Below, in pieces: positions 1 to 6,140 of a stretch of DNA of 8,362 bases. The notes below the pieces were generated by a model. It was not told the origin of the DNA, searched no databases, and saw nothing but the letters and a program-made list of their open reading frames with translations. Within the stretch, counting starts at the first letter, position 1. Each line of letters begins with the position of its first letter. A program made the position numbers and the translations under genes. Source of the stretch: Planctomycetota bacterium (GTDB lineage Bacteria > Planctomycetota > Planctomycetia > Planctomycetales > Planctomycetaceae); the NCBI GenBank assembly GCA_027622115.1, contig JAQBZS010000267.1, positions 1 to 8,362 on the forward strand, given 5' to 3'.

Positions 1-62
1 GGACTTCGGTTCCCAGGGCGTTGCCCTGGGCTGGTATATTTTGGCCCCTTCGGGGCGGCAAT
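1..62. repeat. Truncated hairpin-rich intergenic repeat (planctomycete dispersed-repeat type)
   Basis: Three short hairpins follow one another. Positions 1-12 fold as GGAC-TTCG-GTTC with one G-T wobble. Positions 12-19 (CCCAGGGC) pair perfectly with 23-30 (GCCCTGGG) around a GTT loop. Positions 44-48 (GCCCC) pair with 52-56 (GGGGC) around TTC. Read forward from base 1 the stretch is open to a TGA at 88-90 and contains PGRCPGL and GPFGA. From memory, such peptides are scattered through planctomycete genomes as spurious small ORFs, so I read this as a dispersed noncoding repeat and not a gene end. The element probably extends left of the window. The central hairpin is followed after four bases by TATATTTT (35-42), so it could act as a weak terminator for an upstream gene. 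The folds are seen directly; the family assignment is recollection. Confidence 0.6.
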
Positions 63-97
63 AACCAGACTCCCCCCTACATCTCGATGAGTTCAAC

Positions 98-103
98 AAA
101 GGA
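98..103 (+). promoter_or_regulatory. Ribosome binding site fixing the GTG start of the EamA gene
   Basis: AAAGGA lies five bases before the GTG at 109. An in-frame TGA at 88-90 rules out a more upstream start. The ATG at 107-109 is out of frame and runs straight into TGA, so it is not a start. Confidence 0.6.
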
Positions 104-108
104 CCGAT

Positions 109-1071
109 GTGACTGACCGCGCGTCGCAGGATGCTACCGATCGCTCCACGCTGTGGCTGGGTGTTTCATTGGGGGTTCTGTCGGCGGTGTCTTACACGGT
201 TGCGAATATCGCATTGCGGAAAGTCGCGCGTCAGGATTTCGAGTGGTCCGTGTGGGTGAGCTGCACGAAGGCCCTGCCCGCAGCCGTATCGGCTTGGATT
301 CTGGTGGCTTTTCGAGCCAGTCGAGGCTTGCCGGCCCTGCCGCCTCGACGGCTGGTGATGCCGCTGATCCTGGTGGGGCTGTTCATGCAGTGTGCCGGAA
401 ACGTGGCCTTTCAATACTCGTTGGGCATGGGAGGTTTGGCCCTCACCGTGCCGGTGTTGTTCGCCTCGCTGATCCTGTGCGGGTCGATCGCCGGTCGGGT
501 GTTTCTCGGCGAAGCCATCACGCCCAGGTCCACGATTGCCATGGGCATGCTGATTGCGTCGATTGCGACCTTGAGCATTGGCGCCGGCGAAGCCACTGAA
601 GCGGTGGCTCACGATTCATCCGTCGGCGAAGTGACCGTCGCCATCCTCACCGCCTCGCTGGCCGGTTTCGCCTATGGACTGACCGGCGTGGTGATCCGCA
701 GCATGGTCACCGGACCAATGTCCGTCTCGGCGACACTCGTGTTGATGAGCACGTCCGGATTCGTCGGCCTGGGTTTGATGAGCTTCTACAGCATGGGCCT
801 CGCGGGGATCCAGCAAACGAGCGGGTACGAATGGTCGTGGATGTTGGCGGCGGGCGTCATGAATGCCGTGGCGTTTTTCGCGGTGGGCGGAGCACTCCAG
901 CACATTCCGGTCACGCAGCTCAATTTGCTCAACGCTTCGCAAGCCGCCATGTGCGCCATCGCGGGAGTCTTCTGGTTCGACGAGCCCGTGACACGGTGGA
1001 TGGTCTGCGGCACCAGTTTGACGCTTGCCGGCCTGCTGCTCATGGATCGCGGACGAAAGCTGCGCGAGTGA
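109..1071 (+). CDS. EamA/DMT-superfamily inner-membrane transporter
   Basis: Complete 320-residue protein, the usual length for the EamA (drug/metabolite transporter) family. About ten hydrophobic segments can be placed near residues 14-36, 46-68, 80-102, 105-128, 140-158, 172-196, 205-226, 243-263, 268-290 and 294-312. The family's internal duplication is visible: each half ends with the same pattern, FLGEAITPRSTIAMGMLIAS (132-151) and FWFDEPVTRWMVCGTSLTLA (288-307), an acidic residue before a final amphipathic helix. A hydrophilic linker (about 157-172) separates the halves. The start is GTG with an AAAGGA ribosome site. Members export or import small metabolites, amino acids or drugs, and the substrate cannot be predicted from sequence. 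The gene converges on the large minus-strand gene with only six bases between stop codons. The neighbours give no hint of its cargo. Confidence 0.9.
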   Translation: MTDRASQDATDRSTLWLGVSLGVLSAVSYTVANIALRKVARQDFEWSVWVSCTKALPAAVSAWILVAFRASRGLPALPPRRLVMPLILVGLFMQCAGNVAFQYSLGMGGLALTVPVLFASLILCGSIAGRVFLGEAITPRSTIAMGMLIASIATLSIGAGEATEAVAHDSSVGEVTVAILTASLAGFAYGLTGVVIRSMVTGPMSVSATLVLMSTSGFVGLGLMSFYSMGLAGIQQTSGYEWSWMLAAGVMNAVAFFAVGGALQHIPVTQLNLLNASQAAMCAIAGVFWFDEPVTRWMVCGTSLTLAGLLLMDRGRKLRE

Positions 1072-1077
1072 CCGGCG

Positions 1078-4000
1078 CTACGACTTATCGAACGTGACCT
1101 TGAGTCCGCGATTGCCGAATTGGATCGTGATCGACGAGTCCGCCACCGACGCTTTTACGTCGACCGGATAATACGACGTTGTTCTCGCATTCTTCTTCGG
1201 ATCGGCGTCATCCTTTTCCGAATCGAACAGGATCTTGCCGTTTCGCACGTCGAGCAGTTTTGCGATCGAACGATTGGTGTTGGTGACGCGAGCACCCGGC
1301 TGACGAACGATTTGATACGTCCGCACGGTCAGCATCATCACCGGCGCGTTGTCCGGCTGTCCGGGATCCAGCGATTGATTCTCAACGCGGGTCGACCACA
1401 ACTTCTTGCCCGTCGAGCGATCGAGCCCGTACACGAAGCCGTTGATGCGGAAGTGGTTGGTGCCGAAGCCGAAAATGTTGATGTTGTTCACGACCTTTTC
1501 TTGCTCGTACGTCAACACCACGTAGCGGTCACGCGAGCGATGCACGGCGATGCGTTGGACCTTCGAGCTGTCTTCCAATTGGGTGACGAAACGTTCGCGA
1601 CCGTCCGCCACTTTCAGCACGCGAAACAGCCCCGTGGCTTCGAGCATGCCGATCTCATCGCCTTCCGTAATGAAGACGTGCGTGTTTTCGGCGAGTTCCC
1701 GTTTCCACATGGACTTGCCGGTAGCGCTGTCGGTGGCGTCCAGAGTTTTCGGATCCGCATGTGCGAGCAGCGTCAGCACCATGCGCCCACTCATGATCAA
1801 GCGGCTGCCCGTTGGAATCACCACGCTGCCGACGGGACGTCCATCGTTGGCGTCGAGCACGACTCCCGAATCGACGCCTGGCGGAACCAAAGTCACTCGC
1901 TCATGGTCGCCGAGAATGGAACTGCCGCGCGGAATATCCCGTTTTTCCCACAGCACATCGCCCGTCAACACATCCGCCGCATAGAGCGACTTGCCGACCT
2001 GATAACACAATTGCTCGTCGGTGACGGCACCCACGGTTCCGAACGGGCGACCGCTGGCGTCCATCGCTCGGACTCGCATCGCGCCGCCGATCATGGCTCG
2101 CTGGAAATTGATCCGCTGACTATTCGGGTCGCCTTCTTTGACATCGATCAAGTAACGACTCCACAGAATCTTGGCCGACGAATCACTCGACGCGTCGATC
2201 ACCACGAAAAAGTTGCTGAGCGTGGCGACCAGCACATCCCCATAGGCCTCGATTGAATTGCCGTAGGTGCTGAGGACTCGTTTACCGACCGCAGCCAGCG
2301 GCAGCTTCCATTTTTCGACGCCCAATCCATCGAAGGCCAGGAGGTGCGTTCGGGAACTGTCCAATGCGAACGACCAATTTTGTCGATGTCCGCGCGAGCC
2401 GACGAAATCAAGCACGTAGGTGCGAGCGATGGCGGTTGGATTGGCGGTGGGGGTGACTTTTGCGATCGCGTCTTGGGGCCAGATCGGGGACGGGTCTCGA
2501 AGCGCCTTCAACCCGGCGTTTGAAGCGAATTGTTCGACGAATTGACGGCCCGTGAGTTTGGCCGTTGCGTCAACCGTTTCGCCCGCCCATTGCTGTTCAA
2601 TTTGGCGAAGATACTCGTCCGCGTGATGCCACCGTTGACCGGCGATCGCCAAGCGTGTGAGTTCCGCAGTCGCCGTTGCGGCCGTTTGGGCATCGGTGGA
2701 TCTCGCCAGCAGTCGCAGTTGCAGTTCTTGCCGGAGACTGTCCGAACCATCCGTGCTCTCGGCGACGCGGCGCAGCGCCAAGTCCGCTTGCGGCAAACCG
2801 ATGACGCTGCTCGCCACGCGACTGCGAGCGATCGCCGATTCGGCTTTCCGAACGTGTTCGTCGATGACCTTGTCCAACTCGACTCGCGTTGCGGCCGGGA
2901 CTTCTTTCCGGATTTGCTTCAGTCGCGATCGAATCCAGCGATCACTGCGCACCAAGCGGTCGCCTTCGATCTGCTGCAACGGAGATTTCTCCGCGTCCAC
3001 GTTCGACAGTTCCAGCAACCGCTTGGCCGACGCGATCGATTCGCCCGCCGTGTGCAGTCCAAAGGCATAAAGTCGCAAGAATTCCGCGCGATCGGCATCG
3101 GTCTTAATCCACGGTTCGATGACCTCGGTTTCGGAGCGATACTTCTTGAAATCGAGGCGTAGACCTTCGAGATACGATTGCACCACCACATGACGTGCTG
3201 GATCAAATCCCGCGTCGGCAGCAATCCGGACCAACTTCATGCCTTCGTCGACTTCACCCTTGGCAATTTGGATCAGCCCCTTTCGCAGGCGGGTCTTGTC
3301 GGAAGCATCCTTGGCGAGCGGTCCTTCGGTTTCGGTCGAGGTGAGAAATGCCGAGACGGTGTCCGATGTCTGAGTCACGACAAGTTCGTTCGACGCCACC
3401 AAGTTGCCGGCGGACCGTTCCTGCAGCGACGGCAATTCCGCCAGGACTCGACCGTTTCGCAAGTCAACGACGGCGATCCTGTTGTTGTTTTGCGGGACGA
3501 AGTAGTGATCCTTGGACCGATAACCGTGACCGCTGGGCATGGTAATCGGTGCCGATTGCGGCCACGCGGGCAGCCCCGTTTCGATGGAAACGGCTTCGAC
3601 ACTCGAATTGCCGACGACAATCGCATTCCCCTGATGCACGCAGGCCAAATACAGGCTGTTGGACCGCGGACGTCGCCATGCAACTCCACCATCCGTCAAG
3701 TTGATGCAGTGCAATTCGTTCGAGTCGCGTGGTGTCAGCAAAACGCGTCCCTTGGAAACCATGGTGGCGGTCGAAACCCAACGACCTTCGTCTTCGTCCT
3801 GATAGAGTTTGGACTTGGCGTTCATCCGGGCGATCAACAGTGCTCGCGGATTGGATGACGCCGCTGTGACATGCGTGCCGTACGGATAACCCCACAGCAG
3901 CGAACGCCGCTTGAGATCGAAGCCGACGACCGCTCCCGCCGTGGTCTGGCAAATCAGCACCCCGTCCGAATAGGCCGGGCTGATCCCCGACATTCTGCGC

Positions 4001-5679
4001 ATTGGGTGTGAGTTCACATCGTCCGCAGGCCGAACCAACGGTTGGCTGAGCGTCACGCGACCGGAGTATTCGACGTCGCCTTCCAGCGTTTCCCTGCGAT
4101 TGACCTGGATCGCGACCAGCCGGATTTCGCCGGCGACTTCCGCCATGCAAAAGAGTTGATCGCCCAGCACCAACGGCGCCCCGAGGAAGAAGTGGTCTTC
4201 GAGCTGCCAGTCTTCGTCAAAGCCGAACCCGCCGTTGCCGCAGCCGAAACCGTACTTCAGCTTGCCCGTGGACGCCTCGACAAACACCAAGCTGTTCGCG
4301 TTTCGCGGAGCCAGCGGATGCCTCGGTCCGCGTGTGTTCAGCGAGTAACGGTTGAAGAAGCCGTTGTCCTCGATCGAAAAGATCAAGCGTCCGTCACTGC
4401 TGATCGTGCCGGCGGTCAAGTCGCGAAACGCACGTTGAGCCAGGAACATTTCGAGAGCGGATTGATTGCCGGTGTTGCGCGTGTTGGTGGGTGTCGGGTC
4501 TCGCAGCACTTTCCAGAAATCTTCGTCGGTATGCAGGCTGACCCACACCAATTCGCCGGTTCTGGCATTGATGGCTCGCAACCCATCCAAGGCTTTGAAG
4601 ACGACGAGATCGCGATTCTTGCGGACGTCATGCATCAGCAGCGGATGCTGAGCGGGCAAGGTCAACAGGTCGTTGGACACGAATCGCTTCTCGACCGCCG
4701 TGAGTGCGTCCGCAGCCTTTTTGACCAGAGTCTTGGCGTCTTCTTCAAACGAACGCGCACCGAGATCTTGAACGGTTTGGTATTTCCATTCGCTGTCCCA
4801 CACCGGTGAGCCGGTACGACTGCCGCCGGTCCGAGCGAGGTTGCCGCCGAATGTCAGCCAAGTTTCGTTGGCGGGTTGTTTCGCGAAGTGGATGACTCCG
4901 GTCTGGCTCGACAGCCAGACCGTCGCTTGAGCCTCGTTGTTGAACGCCGCCACTTTACGACCACCCAGCGCCAGCGAGTCGCCGTGCTTGGCTCGCACTT
5001 CGTTGAGGATCTCGACTGCGTGATCGGTAAGTCCCGCACGAAACCACGCCAACGACGCCTGGAGCGAGAGGCTGGGTTCCCAGTTTGCGGGCAGGTCCGG
5101 AGCGTTTCGCAGCAGTTCGAGATACATCGCGGCCGCCGTGGGTTCGTCGCGATCAAAGTAATACGCCCCCAACCAGCGAGCGGCCGAGCGTCCGGCTTTG
5201 GTGTGGAGAAAACGGCTGACCACGGATGCAATCTTCGGCAGGTCGCCTTCGGCCACGCCTTCTTCAAAGATGTGCTGCGCGTTCGGTCCAAACTGCCGCT
5301 CGTAAGCCTCGCGCCCGTCCGTCGGCAATCCGGCAATCAGCGTCTGCGAGTACGACTTCAGGCTGACCAGATTCGGTTGACTCGAGTTGGGTTGGTAAAA
5401 GGCATCACCACGTGACTCAAGCTGATCGATGACGTATTGCAGCAATTCCAGACCTGCGGCCGTGTTCTTGTCTTTGAATTGACGAATGGCGGTGGACATC
5501 GGCCGGCTGAGATCCCGGTCCTGATGGAAGACCTTGCGAGTGACGTTGTCGGCCGGCACGGGTTTGAGCGCGAATTGAGCCCGGCACACGGAGACCAGGC
5601 AGAGCGAAGTCAAAACCAGGGACAGCGTGGTGCGCGAACGGCGAAAGCAAACGAGGGGCAAGGAATAGACTCGTTGCAT
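1078..5679 (-). CDS. Exported 1533-aa protein with TPR-like region and two PQQ-type beta-propellers
   Basis: A Sec signal peptide is visible: basic residues R13, R14 and R16, a hydrophobic core at 17-31, and likely cleavage after CRA (34). Residues about 55-255 are helical and TPR-like (LELLQYVIDQLESRGDAFY, then SLQASLAWFRAGL), a layout I recall from large planctomycete propeller proteins. WLTFGGNLARTG (274-285) opens the first propeller. Blade motifs of the A-x-[DT]-G-x-x-x-W kind lie at INARTGELVW (370-379), VEASTGKLKY, INLTDGGVAW (659-668) and VSIETGLPAW (697-706). Residues 790-1055 are mostly helical. The second propeller runs from about 1085 to the end, with ADVLTGDVLW (1235-1244), TDSATGKSMW (1316-1325), LDRSTGKKLW (1419-1428) and LDVRNGKILF (1476-1485). 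The start has GGAG five bases upstream; the stop is TAG. These propellers resemble PQQ dehydrogenases and BamB, but I see no heme or catalytic domain, so a scaffold or binding role outside the cytoplasm is likelier than an enzyme. The exact function is unknown. Confidence 0.9.
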   Translation of the reverse strand: MQRVYSLPLVCFRRSRTTLSLVLTSLCLVSVCRAQFALKPVPADNVTRKVFHQDRDLSRPMSTAIRQFKDKNTAAGLELLQYVIDQLESRGDAFYQPNSSQPNLVSLKSYSQTLIAGLPTDGREAYERQFGPNAQHIFEEGVAEGDLPKIASVVSRFLHTKAGRSAARWLGAYYFDRDEPTAAAMYLELLRNAPDLPANWEPSLSLQASLAWFRAGLTDHAVEILNEVRAKHGDSLALGGRKVAAFNNEAQATVWLSSQTGVIHFAKQPANETWLTFGGNLARTGGSRTGSPVWDSEWKYQTVQDLGARSFEEDAKTLVKKAADALTAVEKRFVSNDLLTLPAQHPLLMHDVRKNRDLVVFKALDGLRAINARTGELVWVSLHTDEDFWKVLRDPTPTNTRNTGNQSALEMFLAQRAFRDLTAGTISSDGRLIFSIEDNGFFNRYSLNTRGPRHPLAPRNANSLVFVEASTGKLKYGFGCGNGGFGFDEDWQLEDHFFLGAPLVLGDQLFCMAEVAGEIRLVAIQVNRRETLEGDVEYSGRVTLSQPLVRPADDVNSHPMRRMSGISPAYSDGVLICQTTAGAVVGFDLKRRSLLWGYPYGTHVTAASSNPRALLIARMNAKSKLYQDEDEGRWVSTATMVSKGRVLLTPRDSNELHCINLTDGGVAWRRPRSNSLYLACVHQGNAIVVGNSSVEAVSIETGLPAWPQSAPITMPSGHGYRSKDHYFVPQNNNRIAVVDLRNGRVLAELPSLQERSAGNLVASNELVVTQTSDTVSAFLTSTETEGPLAKDASDKTRLRKGLIQIAKGEVDEGMKLVRIAADAGFDPARHVVVQSYLEGLRLDFKKYRSETEVIEPWIKTDADRAEFLRLYAFGLHTAGESIASAKRLLELSNVDAEKSPLQQIEGDRLVRSDRWIRSRLKQIRKEVPAATRVELDKVIDEHVRKAESAIARSRVASSVIGLPQADLALRRVAESTDGSDSLRQELQLRLLARSTDAQTAATATAELTRLAIAGQRWHHADEYLRQIEQQWAGETVDATAKLTGRQFVEQFASNAGLKALRDPSPIWPQDAIAKVTPTANPTAIARTYVLDFVGSRGHRQNWSFALDSSRTHLLAFDGLGVEKWKLPLAAVGKRVLSTYGNSIEAYGDVLVATLSNFFVVIDASSDSSAKILWSRYLIDVKEGDPNSQRINFQRAMIGGAMRVRAMDASGRPFGTVGAVTDEQLCYQVGKSLYAADVLTGDVLWEKRDIPRGSSILGDHERVTLVPPGVDSGVVLDANDGRPVGSVVIPTGSRLIMSGRMVLTLLAHADPKTLDATDSATGKSMWKRELAENTHVFITEGDEIGMLEATGLFRVLKVADGRERFVTQLEDSSKVQRIAVHRSRDRYVVLTYEQEKVVNNINIFGFGTNHFRINGFVYGLDRSTGKKLWSTRVENQSLDPGQPDNAPVMMLTVRTYQIVRQPGARVTNTNRSIAKLLDVRNGKILFDSEKDDADPKKNARTTSYYPVDVKASVADSSITIQFGNRGLKVTFDKS

Positions 5680-5684
5680 GGTGG

Positions 5685-5688
5685 TCTC
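5685..5688 (-). promoter_or_regulatory. Ribosome binding site of the two-propeller gene
   Basis: On the minus strand, GGAG lies five bases before the ATG at 5679-5677. It supports this start, which is also the one that places a complete signal peptide at the N terminus. Confidence 0.65.
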
Positions 5689-5712
5689 CGATTTCGAAAC
5701 GCGTCGATGCGA

Positions 5713-5928
5713 TCAACGGCCGGAATGGTCTGGATTGGCCGACGAACAGAATAGCAATTCCCGCGGCGACTGGCTGTTGTCGCGAGCGATTCCGGTGAAA
5801 TTCGTGGCAGTGGCTGCCGGACGACTTGGTGAATCGTTCTCAGGCAACACGCAGTAGCCGAGTTCTGCGAATTTGGCGACACTCGTGTTCGCCGTAGGCC
5901 GTTGTTTGAGTTGTTCGTAACAATCCAT
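5713..5928 (-). CDS. Doubtful 71-aa ORF upstream of the two-propeller gene
   Basis: An ATG at 5928-5926 opens 71 codons ending 33 bases before the start of the two-propeller gene, so it could in principle be its leader gene. The product begins MDCYEQLKQRPTANTSVAKF. It shows no signal peptide, membrane helix or recognised motif, and its second half is rich in Ser, Pro and Asn. There is no Shine-Dalgarno sequence in the bases before the ATG. Codon choice is mixed, without the strong GC-ending preference of the neighbours. It is more likely chance than a gene. Confidence 0.15.
   Translation of the reverse strand: MDCYEQLKQRPTANTSVAKFAELGYCVLPENDSPSRPAATATNFTGIARDNSQSPRELLFCSSANPDHSGR
5901..5923. 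repeat. GTTGTT direct repeat and TTGTT-CGT-AACAA dyad
   Basis: GTTGTT occurs at 5901-5906 and again at 5910-5915, a nine-base period. The second copy forms the left arm of a dyad, TTGTT (5911-5915) with AACAA (5919-5923) around CGT. The arrangement could be a small operator, but such short elements arise by chance and no regulator is known here. Confidence 0.2.
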
Positions 5929-5978
5929 CGACAGCGGTGAAACTGCGGTTTCGCTCGTGCCTCGCTTTCCGGGGTTAG

Positions 5979-6101
5979 GCAGACGTCTTTCAGATTTGGC
6001 GGGCGGATGATTTTGGCTTCATCAAGAACGTCCATCCGCCTTATCTGACGGCCGAAAGCCTGACCCCCCAAGTCCTCAATCGCGTGTTTTATGAGCGGTA
6101 G
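5979..6101 (+). pseudogene. Possible C-terminal gene remnant (40 open codons ending in TAG)
   Basis: Between an in-frame TAG at 5976-5978 and the TAG at 6099-6101 lies an open stretch whose translation looks protein-like: it includes IWRADDFGFIKNVHPPYL and ends QVLNRVFYER. It has no start codon with a ribosome site at its head, and I could not find a continuation upstream in any frame. If real it is the tail of a decayed gene; it may equally be chance. I do not recognise the family. The opposite strand is also open here, so openness alone is weak evidence. Confidence 0.2.
6002..6040. repeat. 8-bp perfect inverted repeat with 23-nt loop
   Basis: GGCGGATG (6002-6009) is exactly complementary to CATCCGCC (6033-6040); a G-T wobble at 6001/6041 could extend it. 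No T-run follows on either side, so it is not an intrinsic terminator. It lies inside the possible gene remnant and may be incidental, a protein-binding dyad, or a leader hairpin. Confidence 0.35.
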
Positions 6102-6128
6102 TTGTGCGAATTTCTGACTTCGCATTCC

Positions 6129-6133
6129 GGGAG
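6129..6133 (+). promoter_or_regulatory. Ribosome binding site deciding the GTG start at 6141
   Basis: GGGAG ends seven bases before the GTG at 6141. The frame is open back to a TAG at 6099-6101, with TTG (6102) and CTG (6114) as other possible starts. Only the GTG has both this ribosome site and a signal peptide placed directly at the N terminus. Confidence 0.6.
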
Positions 6134-6140
6134 CATTCGT

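Larger units (their letters stand above)
5861..6113. repeat. 14-bp direct repeat pair, 13 of 14 identical (5861-5874 and 6100-6113)
   Basis: AGTTCTGCGAATTT at 5861-5874 recurs as AGTTGTGCGAATTT at 6100-6113, differing only at the fifth base, with starts 239 bases apart. The right copy ends 27 bases before the GTG of the GATase-LamG-propeller gene, a typical operator or promoter position. The left copy lies about 180 bases upstream of the other gene's start. Both have the same orientation. A shared transcription-factor site is an inference. A relic of a small duplication is an alternative, but identity does not extend into the flanks. Confidence 0.4.
5680..6140. other. Divergent intergenic region between the two propeller genes
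   Basis: 461 bases separate the starts of the two large exported-protein genes, long enough for two promoters and control sites. No confident gene lies here. It contains a 14-bp direct repeat with one mismatch (5861-5874 and 6100-6113), a perfect 8-bp inverted repeat (6002-6009 with 6033-6040), a small dyad next to a hexamer direct repeat (5901-5923), a 40-codon open stretch (5979-6101) and a weak 71-codon ORF on the minus strand (5713-5928). I could not assign convincing -35/-10 boxes: TATTCT on the minus strand and TTTTAT/TATGAG near 6086-6095 on the plus strand resemble -10 elements but lack good -35 partners. Confidence 0.6.

Noticed and set aside
12..42. Strong intrinsic terminator
   Set aside because: The hairpin is perfect but the T-rich stretch begins four bases away and is interrupted by A, so it is recorded only as a possible weak terminator within the repeat.
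1120..2256. 378-codon plus-strand ORF inside the two-propeller gene, and similar plus-strand ORFs near 2530-3162, 3178-3858, 4042-4809 and 4876-5415
   Set aside because: All lie opposite the well-supported minus-strand gene and give low-complexity Arg/His/Asp-rich products without domains.
5590..5679. Tat signal (R13-R14) or lipoprotein box in the two-propeller protein
   Set aside because: The residues after the arginines do not fit the twin-arginine consensus, and the Cys residues at 27 and 32 lack the small residue required at -1 for a lipobox. A normal Sec signal fits better.
5610..6125. 171-codon minus-strand ORF crossing the intergenic region
   Set aside because: It overlaps the start and signal-peptide region of the two-propeller gene in another frame, and its sequence changes character along its length with no recognisable motif.
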